The notes under the pieces: generated by a model
What the model saw: the letters and a program-made list of their open reading frames with translations, nothing else
Databases searched by the model: none
What the model was told of the DNA's origin: nothing
Assembly (NCBI RefSeq): GCF_003711515.1
Contig: NW_021167086.1
Span: forward strand, 649,285 to 713,284
DNA length: 64,000 nt
Direction of reading: 5' to 3'
From: Sodiomyces alkalinus F11
Lineage: Eukaryota; Ascomycota; Sordariomycetes; Glomerellales; Plectosphaerellaceae
Shown here: positions 33,327 to 43,576 of the stretch, piece by piece
Position numbering within the stretch: position 1 is the stretch's first letter
Layout: each line of letters starts with the position of its first letter
Made by a program: the position numbers and the translations under genes

Positions 33327-34033
33327 TCACTTGGGATATGTATACCGCGACCCCTGACCATTCTCCCCTTCCTTCTGAGCCTGCGCCTGCTGTCGCGCCG
33401 CCAACTCCGCAATCTTCTCGCGCGCCTTCACGAGGCTCCTGTTATCCTGCTGCTTCAGCTTAGTCCGGATCTCGTAGAGCGTCATGAGGGTCGACGCGCG
33501 GTCGACGTCGCCGCTGCCGGCGGCGGCGGGGGGCTCCTCCACATCCGATCCGCGCCGCGGCGTGCCCGAGCCGGACCCCGGCGACGAGTTGGTCCGGGTC
33601 AGGGGCGGGCTCGTGAGGATGCGGCGGCCGAACTTGTCGAAGAGGGCCGGGGTGTTGTGGCCCGTGCCGCTGCGGGAGTGGTGGCGCGAGTGGCCCTGCG
33701 AGGGGGGGCTGATGCGCGACGGGTCGTCGGAGAGGTGCCTTGCGGCGAGGGAGTGCTGGTATTGCTGCTGCTGCTGCTGGTCGGTCGGGAACTGGGTCTG
33801 GTGCTGCTTCTCGGTCTTTTCGATGGTTTTGTTTGCGGTCACGAGGGCTGCGGCGGCATCGGGTTCCTGTGAGGATGGAAGGAGATTTAGCACGGTGCAG
33901 CTTGAAAGGTGGTGATGGTTTTCCTTTTTCTTTCTTTTCTTCCTTGCGCTTTAGGGAAGGGGAAAGATGGTCTTACAGCCGCGTTAAGACTGCTAAGGTC
34001 TGCGAGCATCTGCGCCAGTTGCAGAGTCTCCAT
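33327..34033 (-). CDS. Hypothetical protein with C-terminal helix
   Basis: Not assigned to a known function. Two exons (34033-33977, 33866-33327) give 198 residues, with a GTAAGA donor, a CAG acceptor and a phase 0 join reading DLSSLNAA-EPDAAAAL. The N-terminus (1-40) is an Ala/Leu-rich helix. The middle (about 45-145) is disordered, with a Gln run and Ser/Pro/His-rich sequence. The C-terminal DRASTLMTLYEIRTKLKQQD and the following KAREKIAELAARQQAQ look like a conserved amphipathic or coiled-coil helix. Codon use is GC-rich as in neighbouring genes, which argues for a real gene. I recall no named domain. Confidence 0.72.
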
Positions 34034-35327
34034 GACTGATGACAGAGAAGTTTAAAGGTTTCCTGTATAGTAGTGGCTGCTTGGCCAGATTGACACTCTG
34101 GTAAGAAGCTGTGGGCGCGCGTTGTTGCGGTTTTCTGTGTTGTGTTCTGCAAGGTGCCTTCTCGAGGTGAGGCAACAGAATAAAATAAGTATGAGATTAT
34201 GTGGTTTCCCAACGCGGCGGGAGCTTTCTACTTCGTATAAAGTTTACTTCACGTTTGGGGGAGGACAAAGTGGACGAATCTTTCCTTCTCCAGAAAAAAC
34301 GTAAGGTTCCGGGAGACGTATGGCGGTGGGTCTTTGGGGAACTTTGGCGCCACTCGCTTTCTTTCCCGGAACCCCGCAAATGCGCCCGGACCATGCCAGG
34401 AGCACCTAATAACCCCTAAGTACCTATATTGTCGTCACACCCTTAGACTCCCCGAACTGGCCTAGACTGAGCTTCATCCTACGTGTATCGTACGTACAGA
34501 CTACGCTATACGCACATCTGAACAAGCTATCCACGTAGGTACCGTAGATACCTTCTTTAATAGGAAGAGTGTGGGGTGTGGGGTGACGGAGGTGGTGTTA
34601 CTGTTACCCAAATACGTGACCTCCAAAAGTGGGGTTAATTACACACGAAGTACACTTGGGGCCAGAAGACGTGGGATGTTCCAAATCAGCCGCAAACGGG
34701 CTTTGCATGCTGACCTATTTTCCGGCCAGTTAACTAACTGTATTCTGGGGTTCCGATATCTTGTCGTTCTTGTGAAAGGTAATAATACCTGTAGTGTGCG
34801 GATGGACAATTTGATTGTCCTTGATTACCTTAGACTGCATAAACTACCTATCGAAGGTCGAATAGGGATGTGTAGATATGTAGATGTATGAGGAAGAATA
34901 TCCCTGCAGCTAAAAGGGAAGCTGTGGAGGCTAGATATATGTAGGCCCGTCAATAGGTGGTGCCTGCAGGCAGCCACGCAACATAAACCAGTGGGAATAT
35001 GAAGTATCAAGTACTTACGAAATAAGGTCGGAAGCAAATATACATATACGGCTATTGGTTTGATTATTAAGTTTGTACTTATTCGTACTGAGCTCGTGAT
35101 ACCCACCCACTTATCAGCCTCATCAAATTACACCCAACGTACCCAAGGTGGCGTTCACACTCGGGCCGAGCTCGGGCGAGATTCCGACGTTAGCAGGGCG
35201 AGCCAGGTTCAACCTCAACTCATCGGCTTACTTCCGACTCGGAACGCTAGCCGTCCTTCTCGACATTAAACACAACAACCGCCGCTGACCATCTCACAAC
35301 CCTCACCCAGAATTCATCCATCACACC
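34034..35327. promoter_or_regulatory. Divergent spacer between hypothetical gene and FAHD1-like gene
   Basis: About 1.3 kb with GTAC-rich motifs (ACGTAGGTACCGTAGATACC near 34533) and AT-richer sequence at 34690-35060. No gene seen. Confidence 0.5.
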
Positions 35328-36266
35328 ATGTCTCTTTTCTTCAGGAGAACCATGGCCTCAGCGGCTTCACTGAAACAGGCCAGTAAGGTCGTCTGCGTCG
35401 GCCGTAACTATGGGTGAGACTCGGACCCTCATCCCACGACGCGACACACACACGTGCACAACGGCTGACGAGGAAACGACAGCGATCACATCAAGGAGCT
35501 GAACAATGCACGGCCTAGGCAGCCCTTCTTCTTCCTCAAACCCCCTTCCTCCATCCTCCTCCCCGGTGCCGGGCCGGTGCTGAGGCCCAAGGGCGTTGAT
35601 ATGCATTTCGAGATTGAGCTGGCTGCCATTATTGGCAAGCAAGTCCGCAACCTCGACCCCAACGATGAAAAGGGTGCCCTCGATGCCATTAAAGGTGTGT
35701 ATCCGTCGACCCCCTTACTCAGGCGGGACAATTTTCCTCCCCGCGTTTCTATTCACGTAGAGCCGCAAAGTAGCCCCAGCATGCAGCATAAAAGCAAGAC
35801 TGACAGCTACTCCCCTTTGCGCCCTTGTCCCACTTCAGGCTATGCCATGGCCATCGACCTGACAGCCCGCAACGTCCAAAACGAGGCCAAGAAGAAGGGT
35901 CTCCCCTGGGACATCGCCAAGGGCTTCGACACGTTCCTGCCCATGAGCGACTTCATCCCGAAGAACGCCATCGCCAACCCGCACGACGTGGAGGTGTTCC
36001 TGAAGGTCAACGGCGAGACCAAGCAAGACGCCTCCACCAACCTGATGCTCTTCCAGATCCCGCGCCTGTTCAGCGACATCTCGCGCGTCATGACCCTCGA
36101 GGAGGGCGATATCGTCCTCACGGGCACGCCGGCCGGCGTGGGCCCCGCGGTTCCCGGCGACACCATCAGCGCCGGCATTCGCGTCGGGGGTAAGGAGCTT
36201 CCCGAGGGCAGGATTGAACTGGTCGTGGAGGAGTCGCCCAGCTCTTACGTCTTTGGCGAGACTTGA
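35328..36266 (+). CDS. FAHD1/FMP41-type acylpyruvase (fumarylacetoacetate hydrolase fold)
   Basis: Mitochondrial FAH-fold enzymes of this group cleave acylpyruvates and act on oxaloacetate (decarboxylation or tautomerisation). Three exons (35328-35413, 35483-35694, 35839-36266) give 241 residues. MSLFFRRTMASAASLKQ looks like a mitochondrial presequence; a second ATG at 35352 could yield a shorter cytosolic form. The order is typical: VVCVGRNYGDHIKELN, FFFLKPPSS, metal ligands Glu72 and Glu74 in HFEIEL, Asp106 in AIDLTARN, KGFDTFLP, and the C-terminal GDIVLTGTPAGVGP. The length matches single-domain FAHD1 proteins. The gene is convergent with BNA1 (460 bases between stops). Confidence 0.93.
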
Positions 36267-36726
36267 GAAGACATTTGCCGACTTGGATGGTCTCCGTGTC
36301 TACTTTTTTTTTGTGCCCCCTCCCCCTTCTGACTCACTGCGTCTCGAAACATGAAAGGTTGGTTGCCAAATGTACCTACCTTATTTAGATGTCTGGTATA
36401 GAGGATAGGTATCATTCGGTGGTTTCATGTACCTTGCCTTGTATAGCCCGACAGAGAGGCGGTATCACTCTGTCGGCACATATCGCATATGTATCCGTAT
36501 AACGTACCCAATTGAGGAGATGTACAACTTTTGACGTAATTTACTTCTCGCAAAGCGACGTCTCCCATTATCCCTCCCTCGCTTCTCAACCCCTCCAAAA
36601 GGAACTTTTTCGCGCAAACACCCGCTACCCCACCTACCAAAAAAAAAAGAAAAGAAAAGAAAAGAAAAGAAAAGACAAGAAAAGAAAAAAAGAGAGAAAC
36701 AAGACAAAAGAAAATAAAATAGATAT
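36267..36726. other. Convergent 3' spacer with AAAAG repeat
   Basis: 460 bases between two 3' ends. It contains an A run grading into AAAAG units at about 36639-36692. No gene seen. Confidence 0.6.
36639..36692. repeat. (AAAAG)n microsatellite
   Basis: An A run followed by eight or so AAAAG units with one AAGAC interruption. Confidence 0.85.
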
Positions 36727-37467
36727 TCACTCAAGATTAGGATCCCGAATACTCCCCGGCCGGGGCGCCGCCTCAGCTAGGGTACCGCACCTCGGACACG
36801 TCCTCTTCTCCTCACTCGCCTTGAACTCCTCGACGGCGGCCTTGATCTGGGTGCCGAGGTCGGTGCAGTGGAAAGCGGCCTCGTGGACGACGGTGGCGCA
36901 GCCGGGCGCGTCGCAGTACCAGCGCATGCGGTCGACGCTGGCCGCGGGGCGGCGCTGCTCGAGCACGAGGCCCACGGTGTCGGCGAAGCGGACGGGGTTG
37001 TGCGGCGTGTTGGGCGGGAGGAGGAACATGTCCCCCTCGCGGATGACAATGTCCTTGAAGGCGCCGCCGCCGTCCGAGGGGTCGACGACCTTGAGGAGCA
37101 TGGCGCCTTTGTACTGGTAGAACCACTCCGGGGTGGTGTTGATGTGGTAGTCTGTTCGGGCGTTGGGGCCGCCTACGATCTACGGGGGGGGTGTTTGTTA
37201 GGTTAGATTGGACGGGATGGGCCTTTTTTTTGGGGGGGGGGGGCTTTCTGGTTGGCAGGCGGAAAAGAGTTGTGTGGAGGTAGGGGTAATTTTGGTGTCG
37301 TACCATGACTGTAAAGTCTTCATTGTAGACGCAGTAGTTGTTGATGGGTGGTTTGAGAAGGTGGGAGTTCTCTTCGAGCCTGAGCCATGGATTAGTTTGT
37401 TGCAATCCAATAGTCGTGGCAACGTTTAGACTTACCACTTGGGCAGGTTGATGGGGTTCGACAGCAT
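36727..37467 (-). CDS. bna1: 3-hydroxyanthranilate 3,4-dioxygenase
   Basis: Non-haem iron dioxygenase that opens the ring of 3-hydroxyanthranilate in the kynurenine route to quinolinate and NAD. Three exons (37467-37436, 37379-37304, 37179-36727) give 186 residues, the usual length for fungal forms. The cupin iron ligands are present: His48 and Glu54 in [12 protein letters not shown] and His96 in [10 protein letters not shown]. The C-terminal rubredoxin-like site is also complete (Cys125 and Cys130 in CDAPGC, Cys164 and Cys167 in CPRC). All exon joins are in phase with GT-AG borders. A G run lies in the second intron (37171-37245 region). The gene is divergent from the copper transporter. Confidence 0.95.
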
Positions 37468-38289
37468 GGTTTCTAGTGTTGTTAAGGGGGGTTTGACTGA
37501 GTATGTATGCGATGCTAAGTCTGGGGGTTTGGTGATTTCAGGTTGAGATGTTGGCAATGATGAGAACGAGGTATATTAACGGGCATTCAGTTCAGCAGGC
37601 CCCAGCCGTTCTCTTTAGTAGAGGAAAACCATGCAAGATGGATCGATATGGACGGATCAGTCTAATGGTACCTCATACCTTACATTACGTCTCATCGAGC
37701 GAGTGGATGAAGGAAGAGGGATTAATGGAAGTGATTAATGGAGAGTGATTGATGAAGAACTCGTAGATACCTTATTTTACTGTAAGGCAAGCCATTGTAG
37801 TTATCGTATGGAGGGGCAACTGAAAGACACTGTGACTTGAGGCAAACCGCCCCTCTTCCCGTCTTCAGTAAGGAATACGTACTCTGAAGTATCATCCGAT
37901 CTTATTTTCGTACCTAGGTACCGCGTGGGGAATCAGTCCCAATAAGGTAAGGTGCCTAACATCGCGCGGTGAACGGTGAAGGAGTGTTCTTATCTTATCA
38001 AAAGACCCCGTCCGAGCTCGGTCCCGCCTCCGCTTGCGATGCAGCTGCCCCCATCAGTCGACCTCAGCCAGCCCCGGCCTAACGATTCCTCCATTCACCG
38101 AGAACTACCGCCTTCCTGCGCGCTTTTGAGCAGGTTTCCTCGCCTCGATTAATCCATACAATTGTTATATACTACCACACAAGCATCTTGATACTGTCCT
38201 CAGCTTCATCCAAGTTGTCTCGAACCTTGACCTACACTTTCCTGCTCCGATTCCAAGATAGCCCTCGTCCTCTCCAAAGCCTCGAGACA
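37468..38289. promoter_or_regulatory. Divergent spacer between BNA1 and copper transporter
   Basis: About 820 bases with a GGTACC palindrome at 37911-37922. No gene seen. I could not find a convincing copper-response element by eye. Confidence 0.5.
37911..37922. repeat. GGTACC-centred palindromic motif
   Basis: TACCTAGGTACC, the same motif as at 361-382, in the BNA1/CTR divergent spacer. Confidence 0.6.
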
Positions 38290-39171
38290 ATGGATCATCA
38301 CGACCACAGCCAGATGCACACCAGCGACATGGACCACGGCCACGGCGGCCACGGGGACATGGGAGGCAGCGACCAATGCAGCATGAGCGTACGTTTGTTT
38401 CAGTCCATTCCGTCGGGCGCGCCAAACCAGCCAGCAGCGACCATTACAACGTACGCCAAATTCTAAACTGCCGATATGCTGACATTCGTCTCTACTCGCA
38501 AACATTAGATGCTGTTCACCTGGGACACCAACAACCTCTGCATCGTCTTCCGCCAATGGCACATCCGCTCCACGTCCTCCCTCCTCTTCTCGCTCCTCCT
38601 CGTCGTCGCCCTCACGGCCGGCTATGAGGCTCTCCGCGCCGCCAGCCGTCGCTACGAAACCAAGGTCAACAAGAAAGTCGAATCCTTGCCCAGTATGTCT
38701 CCTGCCCATATTCCCACCGCCCTTTCCCCCTCCCTCGATATCCTCACTTTACGCAATGTTTGAACCAGGATGGCAAACAAGATTGCTAAGATGGCCTTCT
38801 TTCTCCTCCCTCTCCCGACCTCGAAGCCGATCATCGTGGTGATGCACCTACTGAGTCAACGCCTTTCCTCTGGACAGGACAGCAACAGATCGAGGCGACC
38901 AAGACGGCCCACATTATCAAAGCGGCACTGTATGCGCTGCAGAACTTTTACGCTTTTATGATTATGTGAGTAGCCTCTTTTGTATTTCCCTTTTATAATT
39001 TTATCTTTTTTTGGTGTAACTGATGGAGGCATGCTTTTCTCCCTCGTCAACAGGCTCATCTTCATGACGTACAACGGCTGGGTCATGATCGCGGTGGCCG
39101 TGGGCGCTTTTGTCGGATACGTGCTTTTCGGGAATAGCATTTCGTCGACCAAGGACAACGCATGCCATTGA
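38290..39171 (+). CDS. CTR-family copper transporter
   Basis: Trimeric Cu(I) channel of the plasma membrane or vacuole. Four exons (38290-38388, 38509-38692, 38791-38965, 39054-39171) give 191 residues. The N-terminus is Met/His-rich (MHTSDMDHGHGGHGDM), as in Cu-binding ectodomains. TM1 follows LFTWDTNNLCIVFRQWHI. TM2 carries the M-x3-M motif (FMIMLIFM), and TM3 has G-x3-G (GAFVGYVLFG). The third exon is placed by frame: only an AAG acceptor before ATGGCC keeps the frame into TKTAHIIKAALYALQNFYAF. The short loop and size fit the CTR2-like low-affinity group, but localisation is not decided by sequence. The gene is convergent with the Nudix gene. Confidence 0.9.
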
Positions 39172-39590
39172 TCCACGACGAAGACGAGGACGAAGACGAG
39201 GACGAAGACGAGGACGAAGACGAAAGCGAAGAAACAAGAAGCGAGATTTCCAATTGTAGATTCTATCCTCGGGGCCGTTTTCCGTCTCTAGCATGTCGCC
39301 TCGGATTCCAATACCGAATGACCCGCCCACGACCTACCCACCCACCTATGCTGGGAATCAACTGGATGACAAGACTTCTAGAAAGAAATAAAAAATAAAA
39401 AACGAACATGAAGTAAAAATAAAAATTGCAGGACCCCTGACTTCAGGGAGGTAGCGTGCAAAATGCAGAACAAGTTCATAGACACGTGAGAGTGACCATC
39501 TAGGAGCCTGATGTGGCCTGACCCGGGGTGGCAGGGGTGATTTGGGTCCAGACAATTCGTCTTTCTGGCCGCTCCCTTCCCTCCACCCCT
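39172..39590. other. Convergent 3' spacer with acidic-coding repeat
   Basis: 420 bases. A 12-base tandem repeat (39177-39224) begins five bases after the CTR stop, followed by AT-rich sequence around 39390-39430 that suits 3' end formation. No gene seen. Confidence 0.6.
39177..39224. repeat. GACGAAGACGAG tandem repeat after CTR stop
   Basis: About four 12-base units. In the +1 frame relative to CTR they would encode alternating Asp/Glu. Confidence 0.85.
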
Positions 39591-40237
39591 TCACATCTTC
39601 ACCGGTTCTGTCTTGCCCTTGCCCTTGCCCTTGCCCTCGCCCTCCTCTCCTCCCTCCGCCCCACGCTTCTTGTCGAACAGAAGCCCTTCAACCTCGGCCT
39701 CCGCAATGAGCCTCTCGTCTCCCAAGTGGGGATTATGCTCCATCTCCGGCTCCTCGTCGTACGCGATGCGCGCCGCGTCGAGGAGGATATGCGCCGTCAT
39801 GCCCCACACCTTGTACCTGCCCGTCTCCTTCTCCTCCTCGGCGAGTTTCCTCGCCAGCTCCTCCTGCGCGGCGGTCGTCCCGTTCTCGCCCCGCGTCTGC
39901 GGTTCTTCTTCCGGCGATGTCTTCTCCTCCTGCTGCGGCGACTGCTGCGGCTTGCTCACCTTCTGCCCGTCGACGGGGACGTGGAAATTGTGCACGCGCC
40001 ACGCCTGGTCGCGGAAGCTCAGCCACCGCCCGTCGTACCAGTGGCCCGGCGGCAGCGGACGGCGGGTCCGCTCGGGCCGCGGCTCGTCGGTCGTGAGGAG
40101 GAAGTTGTGGAACGGGGCGGTGAAGACGGCGGCTACTTCCTTGGCGTCCAGGCGGGGGATGATGGACATGTCGCCGCCGCCGTCGTCGTCGTCGTCGTCG
40201 TTGCTGGACTTGGATTTGTTGTTCTGCTGTGTTGCTG

Positions 40238-40273
<36 letters not shown>

Positions 40274-41252
40274 TTGTTGTTGTTGTTGCTGCTGATGAGG
40301 ACGATGAGGACGATGATGATGCGTCGCGGTCGATGTGGAGGAACGCCACGCACGGTCGGACGACGAGATGGGTCTGCGCCATGTTGCAGGGGAGTTCGCA
40401 GAGGGGTTCGATGCGGAAGGGCTTCGGGAGGCGGGCATCCAGCGGGAGGCCGATTTCTTCCCATGCTTCACGGCGGGCGATCTGGTCTGCGGAACGGTTG
40501 TGTGTGTTGGCGGATGGGCTCAACTACGTACAGAACAGAACAAAACAAGCAAAACAGAAAAGGGGGGGCCGTCGTTTCTTACAGGGCGTTTCATGTACGC
40601 TGTCGGCCTTCCCACCGGGGAGCGCGGCGTGGCCCGAGAAATTGCGCAGGCTGGTGGCGCGCATTGTGATGATGACGCGGAGGTCCCCGCGGCGGTCGGC
40701 GTAGAGGAGCAGGAGGACGGCGGCGCGGCGGCTGGCGGGGAGACGGTCCCAGACGGGGAATGGAGGCGGTCGGTAGGCACGCAGACGGGCTATGGCGGCC
40801 TGGAAAGAGAGGTGTCAGTCAGTGTCAGTNNNNNNNNNNNNNNNNNNNNNNNNNNNNNNNNNNNNNNNNNNNNNNNNNNNNNNNNNNNNNNNNNTCATGA
40901 TGGTCTGTAATATAAAATGTTCGGAAGTAAAAAAAAAAAAAGAAAAAAAGAAAAAAAAAAAAGATTAACCCGGACTAGAACGGACCGCGGATCTGGCATT
41001 AAGGGGCGCCATGGCACCGGCGTCCCAATAAGAAGTGGCGTGTTCGTGTCGGTCTCCTGCTTCTCCTGCTACCTCGTTTTCCTGGCCCGTGGAAGCCGAG
41101 GCTTTGCCAATGTAGGTGACGATGTCGCTGATGTCTTGTTCCGATGGCGGCGGCAGGGCGGTGTCCCGATTGTTTGGAGTGTCGGAGTCTTCGGTAACTG
41201 TGCGATGAGTGTTCGATTCGGGAGACGGGTCCGACCCGACTAGTTGGGTCAT
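39591..41252 (-). CDS. Nudix hydrolase, PCD1/NUDT7-type CoA pyrophosphatase
   Basis: Cleaves CoA and CoA derivatives to phosphopantetheine and 3',5'-ADP; yeast Pcd1 is peroxisomal. Three exons (41252-40986, 40799-40583, 40486-39591) give 459 residues, and the sum is in frame although intron 1 contains the N gap. The family motif TMRATSLRNFSGHAALPGG precedes the Nudix box (GGK from residue 151 to ARREAWEEIG). The catalytic REAWEE is complete. The domain is split by a Ser/Thr/Ala/Asp-rich insert of about 50 residues encoded by CTG/TTG-type triplets (40241-40294) and further GTC triplets. The C-terminal part is disordered and charged. No C-terminal SKL-type peroxisomal signal is present (the end is EPVKM). 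Confidence 0.87.
40241..40294. repeat. CTG/TTG trinucleotide tract inside the Nudix coding region
   Basis: Ten CTG units, then about six TTG units and further CTG. On the coding strand this is read as Ala and Thr runs. Confidence 0.9.
40830..40894. other. Assembly gap (65 N)
   Basis: Unsequenced bases inside intron 1 of the Nudix gene. A long A-rich run (about 40928-40963) lies close by and is a likely cause of the gap. Confidence 0.95.
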
Positions 41253-41881
41253 GGTGAGGTCGAGGGAAGGTAGAGTTGGGACGGAGGATGGGGGAATGAT
41301 TTATTACTGTCGGAAGAATAGTAGGGACAAAAGGGGGATCGCTCGCTGTGATGACCGAGTGACCCAATGCACGTTCACCGCGGCTTCACGCGCGGGTTGG
41401 GATCGGCGCTTGGCATGAGGCTAGACGCCGTTAGATGAACGACTTGTTCAAGTACCTAACCAAGCTAAGTGTAAGGTACTTGTCTACGCCAGTCAGCAAG
41501 TACATATACTTCATGCCAATAATGGAACCAACAGGAGAGTACCTTACGTTACGTTATTGTGCTTATCCAAGGGAAGTCATGCGAGGGCGCGGGGAGCGGG
41601 ACACTCCCGAAGCCGATCGGTTGGTTCCGCGCCGGAGCTTCGGTAGAAATGTAGACGTATACTTCTGCTTCGTTCTTACATCCAGGCCTCTGTTTGTTCA
41701 CGCTATCAACTCGGCACCATCTGATTCATGTCTCTTTCTCCCATCTCTATAAGTCGCTGCACAGCTCCGTCTAGGCCCAAGTCCATTCTCATGCCCAGTT
41801 GTGTATATATATATGAGGGAAAAAAGGGAATAAAACTCCGCCCAATGTCGAGAAATAGATATCGTCACCCATTCCGTAGTC
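41253..41881. other. Spacer upstream of the Nudix gene
   Basis: About 630 bases between two genes on the same strand. It contains GTAC-type half motifs near 41450-41560 and a short TATA repeat near 41803-41815. No gene seen. Confidence 0.5.
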
Positions 41882-43576
41882 CTAAATATCACCTCCCGCT
41901 TCATGCATCACCCGAATCCTGCCCCTCAGCGCTTCCCGTTTCTTCTCATCCCGAGGCATGACCATCGCCCCGGCCGTCTTCCTCGCCTGCGCCACCAGCC
42001 CCTGCCACTGCTCCTGCGTCTTCTGCAGCAACACGCCGTGACCAGGGCCGAAAGACGAAGGCGTATCCAACCCACCAACCCCTCGTCCGTCGCTGGAACC
42101 AGCTCGGAAGTCGGCGTCAGCAGCGGCCGCAGAACAGTCACTACTCCGCCGCCACATGGGCGACTGCTGCTGCTGCTGCTGCTGCTGCTCACCACCGCGG
42201 CTACCGCTTCCACTGCGCCGAAACACCCGCGAAAACGCCTCCGAGTACCGCCCCATCCTGCCCTTCCCCTCGTCCTCCTCAAACTGCGACCGCGTACCAG
42301 GGGACCCCAGCAGTCGGGGGGGCAGAGACAGCGCCGTGTGGGGGGGCGTAAGAACGCCGTCCTTCCCGAACGCGAAAGACGAGGGACCCAGCCCCTGCGT
42401 CGTGACGCTGCTGGGCGGGCTCTTCCTCGCCGTCTGCAGCACCCTTGTCGCGAACCCCGGGTTCCTTTTCCGAAGATGGAGGGGCAGCTGTCCCGCGCCG
42501 TTGTCGTTGCCGTTGCCGTTGCCGCTGCCTTCCTGCTTGTGGTGGTGCCCCGACCCGGTCGCTTCCAGCCAGGAAGCGATGTGCGGAGCGACGGTAAAGT
42601 CGACGTCTTTCTGAAGAGACGAAGGGCGAGACCCCAGCGGGGTACTACTCTGGGTGGACGAGGCAATCTGCGTCGCGGTGGCGTGGTACAGGTCCCGGGC
42701 GCCGACGGCGCTGTAGTCGTTGTAGTTGTCCCGCCGGGCGGGGATCGTTTCGAAGTGGTGCAGGCTCTCGGCGATGCTGACGGGGGATAGGGGGCTCGAT
42801 AATGATGTCCTGGTTACGGCCGGGTGGTCGCTGTAGCGGCACCGCCTCGCCCGGGTTCTGTCGAGCGGGAAGGCGCCGGTGTGTGGTGGGACGGGGGACG
42901 CTGGCACCCAGGTGGGGTAGTCCTCCGCGGGGCTGTAGTAGCACGGGCGGGTTAATGTGTCCTGCCCTTGTTTGGCGGCGTCGAGGGTGTCGAGAAGGCT
43001 CAGGGTTCTCGAGGGCTCGGAGACGGGGGCGGGGACGGGGACGCCGACGACGGATGGGTTCGTGCAGTCGTCGTCTTGGAACGAGTAGGTGCTGCTCGAG
43101 GTATCGTCTAGAAAGGTTGGGGAGTGGAAGCCGAGGTCGAGGTCTTTGGTGCGGATCTGAAGTCCTTCCCTGATGGGAGGATCATGGCTGGTCATCTTGT
43201 CGACGCGGCCTGAGGAGGGGTCGTTGAAATTGTTGCCTGGACTGGGCGAGCCCATGAAGGCTGACGACAGTAGGGGAGTAGAACTTCCAAGTTGAACCAT
43301 CTTTCGTGGTGTCTGCGGTTGTGACGGAGGGGAAGAGGCCGTGCTGTACTCCTCTTGCGCTGTGATGCAGAACGGTTCATTCATAGACTTGAAGTTCATC
43401 TTCTTCCTGAGAGGAACGGCGGGGAGAGGCCTGTTTTCATACCCGTCAGACGGTGCCTGAGGAGGCAGAACCTGCCGCGGAGGGACGGTAAGTTCCATCA
43501 TCTCCTGCAGGGAGTGGTGGTGGTGACCCATGGCCCTTGGACCCAATATCGCGACGGAATTTTCCAACGGGCTCAT
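41882..43576 (-). CDS. Hypothetical, largely disordered protein
   Basis: A single 564-residue open frame with no recognised domain. It is rich in Ser, Pro, Gly and Gln. Visible features are a His run (GHHHHS) near residue 17, a proline-rich PPRQVLPPQAPSDGYENRPLPAVPLRKK segment that could bind SH3 domains, a GNGNGNDNG stretch, a poly-Gln run (eight Gln) around residue 470 from a CTG microsatellite at about 42166-42187, and a C-terminal helix (about 525-560) containing TQEQWQGLVAQARKTAG and a basic end. Length and strong GC-rich third positions support a real gene, although an antisense frame of 295 codons also exists. The start at 43576 is the first ATG; an upstream exon cannot be excluded. 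Confidence 0.75.
   Translation of the reverse strand: MSPLENSVAILGPRAMGHHHHSLQEMMELTVPPRQVLPPQAPSDGYENRPLPAVPLRKKMNFKSMNEPFCITAQEEYSTASSPPSQPQTPRKMVQLGSSTPLLSSAFMGSPSPGNNFNDPSSGRVDKMTSHDPPIREGLQIRTKDLDLGFHSPTFLDDTSSSTYSFQDDDCTNPSVVGVPVPAPVSEPSRTLSLLDTLDAAKQGQDTLTRPCYYSPAEDYPTWVPASPVPPHTGAFPLDRTRARRCRYSDHPAVTRTSLSSPLSPVSIAESLHHFETIPARRDNYNDYSAVGARDLYHATATQIASSTQSSTPLGSRPSSLQKDVDFTVAPHIASWLEATGSGHHHKQEGSGNGNGNDNGAGQLPLHLRKRNPGFATRVLQTARKSPPSSVTTQGLGPSSFAFGKDGVLTPPHTALSLPPRLLGSPGTRSQFEEDEGKGRMGRYSEAFSRVFRRSGSGSRGGEQQQQQQQQSPMWRRSSDCSAAAADADFRAGSSDGRGVGGLDTPSSFGPGHGVLLQKTQEQWQGLVAQARKTAGAMVMPRDEKKREALRGRIRVMHEAGGDI

Noticed and set aside
39162..39398. Small + strand frame beginning MPLIHDEDED
   Set aside because: It overlaps the CTR stop in another frame and consists mostly of the tandem repeat. 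I treat it as 3' untranslated sequence, though an alternative C-terminus is raised as a finding.
41903..42790. 295-codon + strand frame opposite the hypothetical gene at 41882-43576
   Set aside because: Shorter than the - strand frame and rich in Arg/Val/Gly as expected for a shadow. The - strand frame has a start, a poly-Gln run and disordered-protein composition typical of fungal genes.
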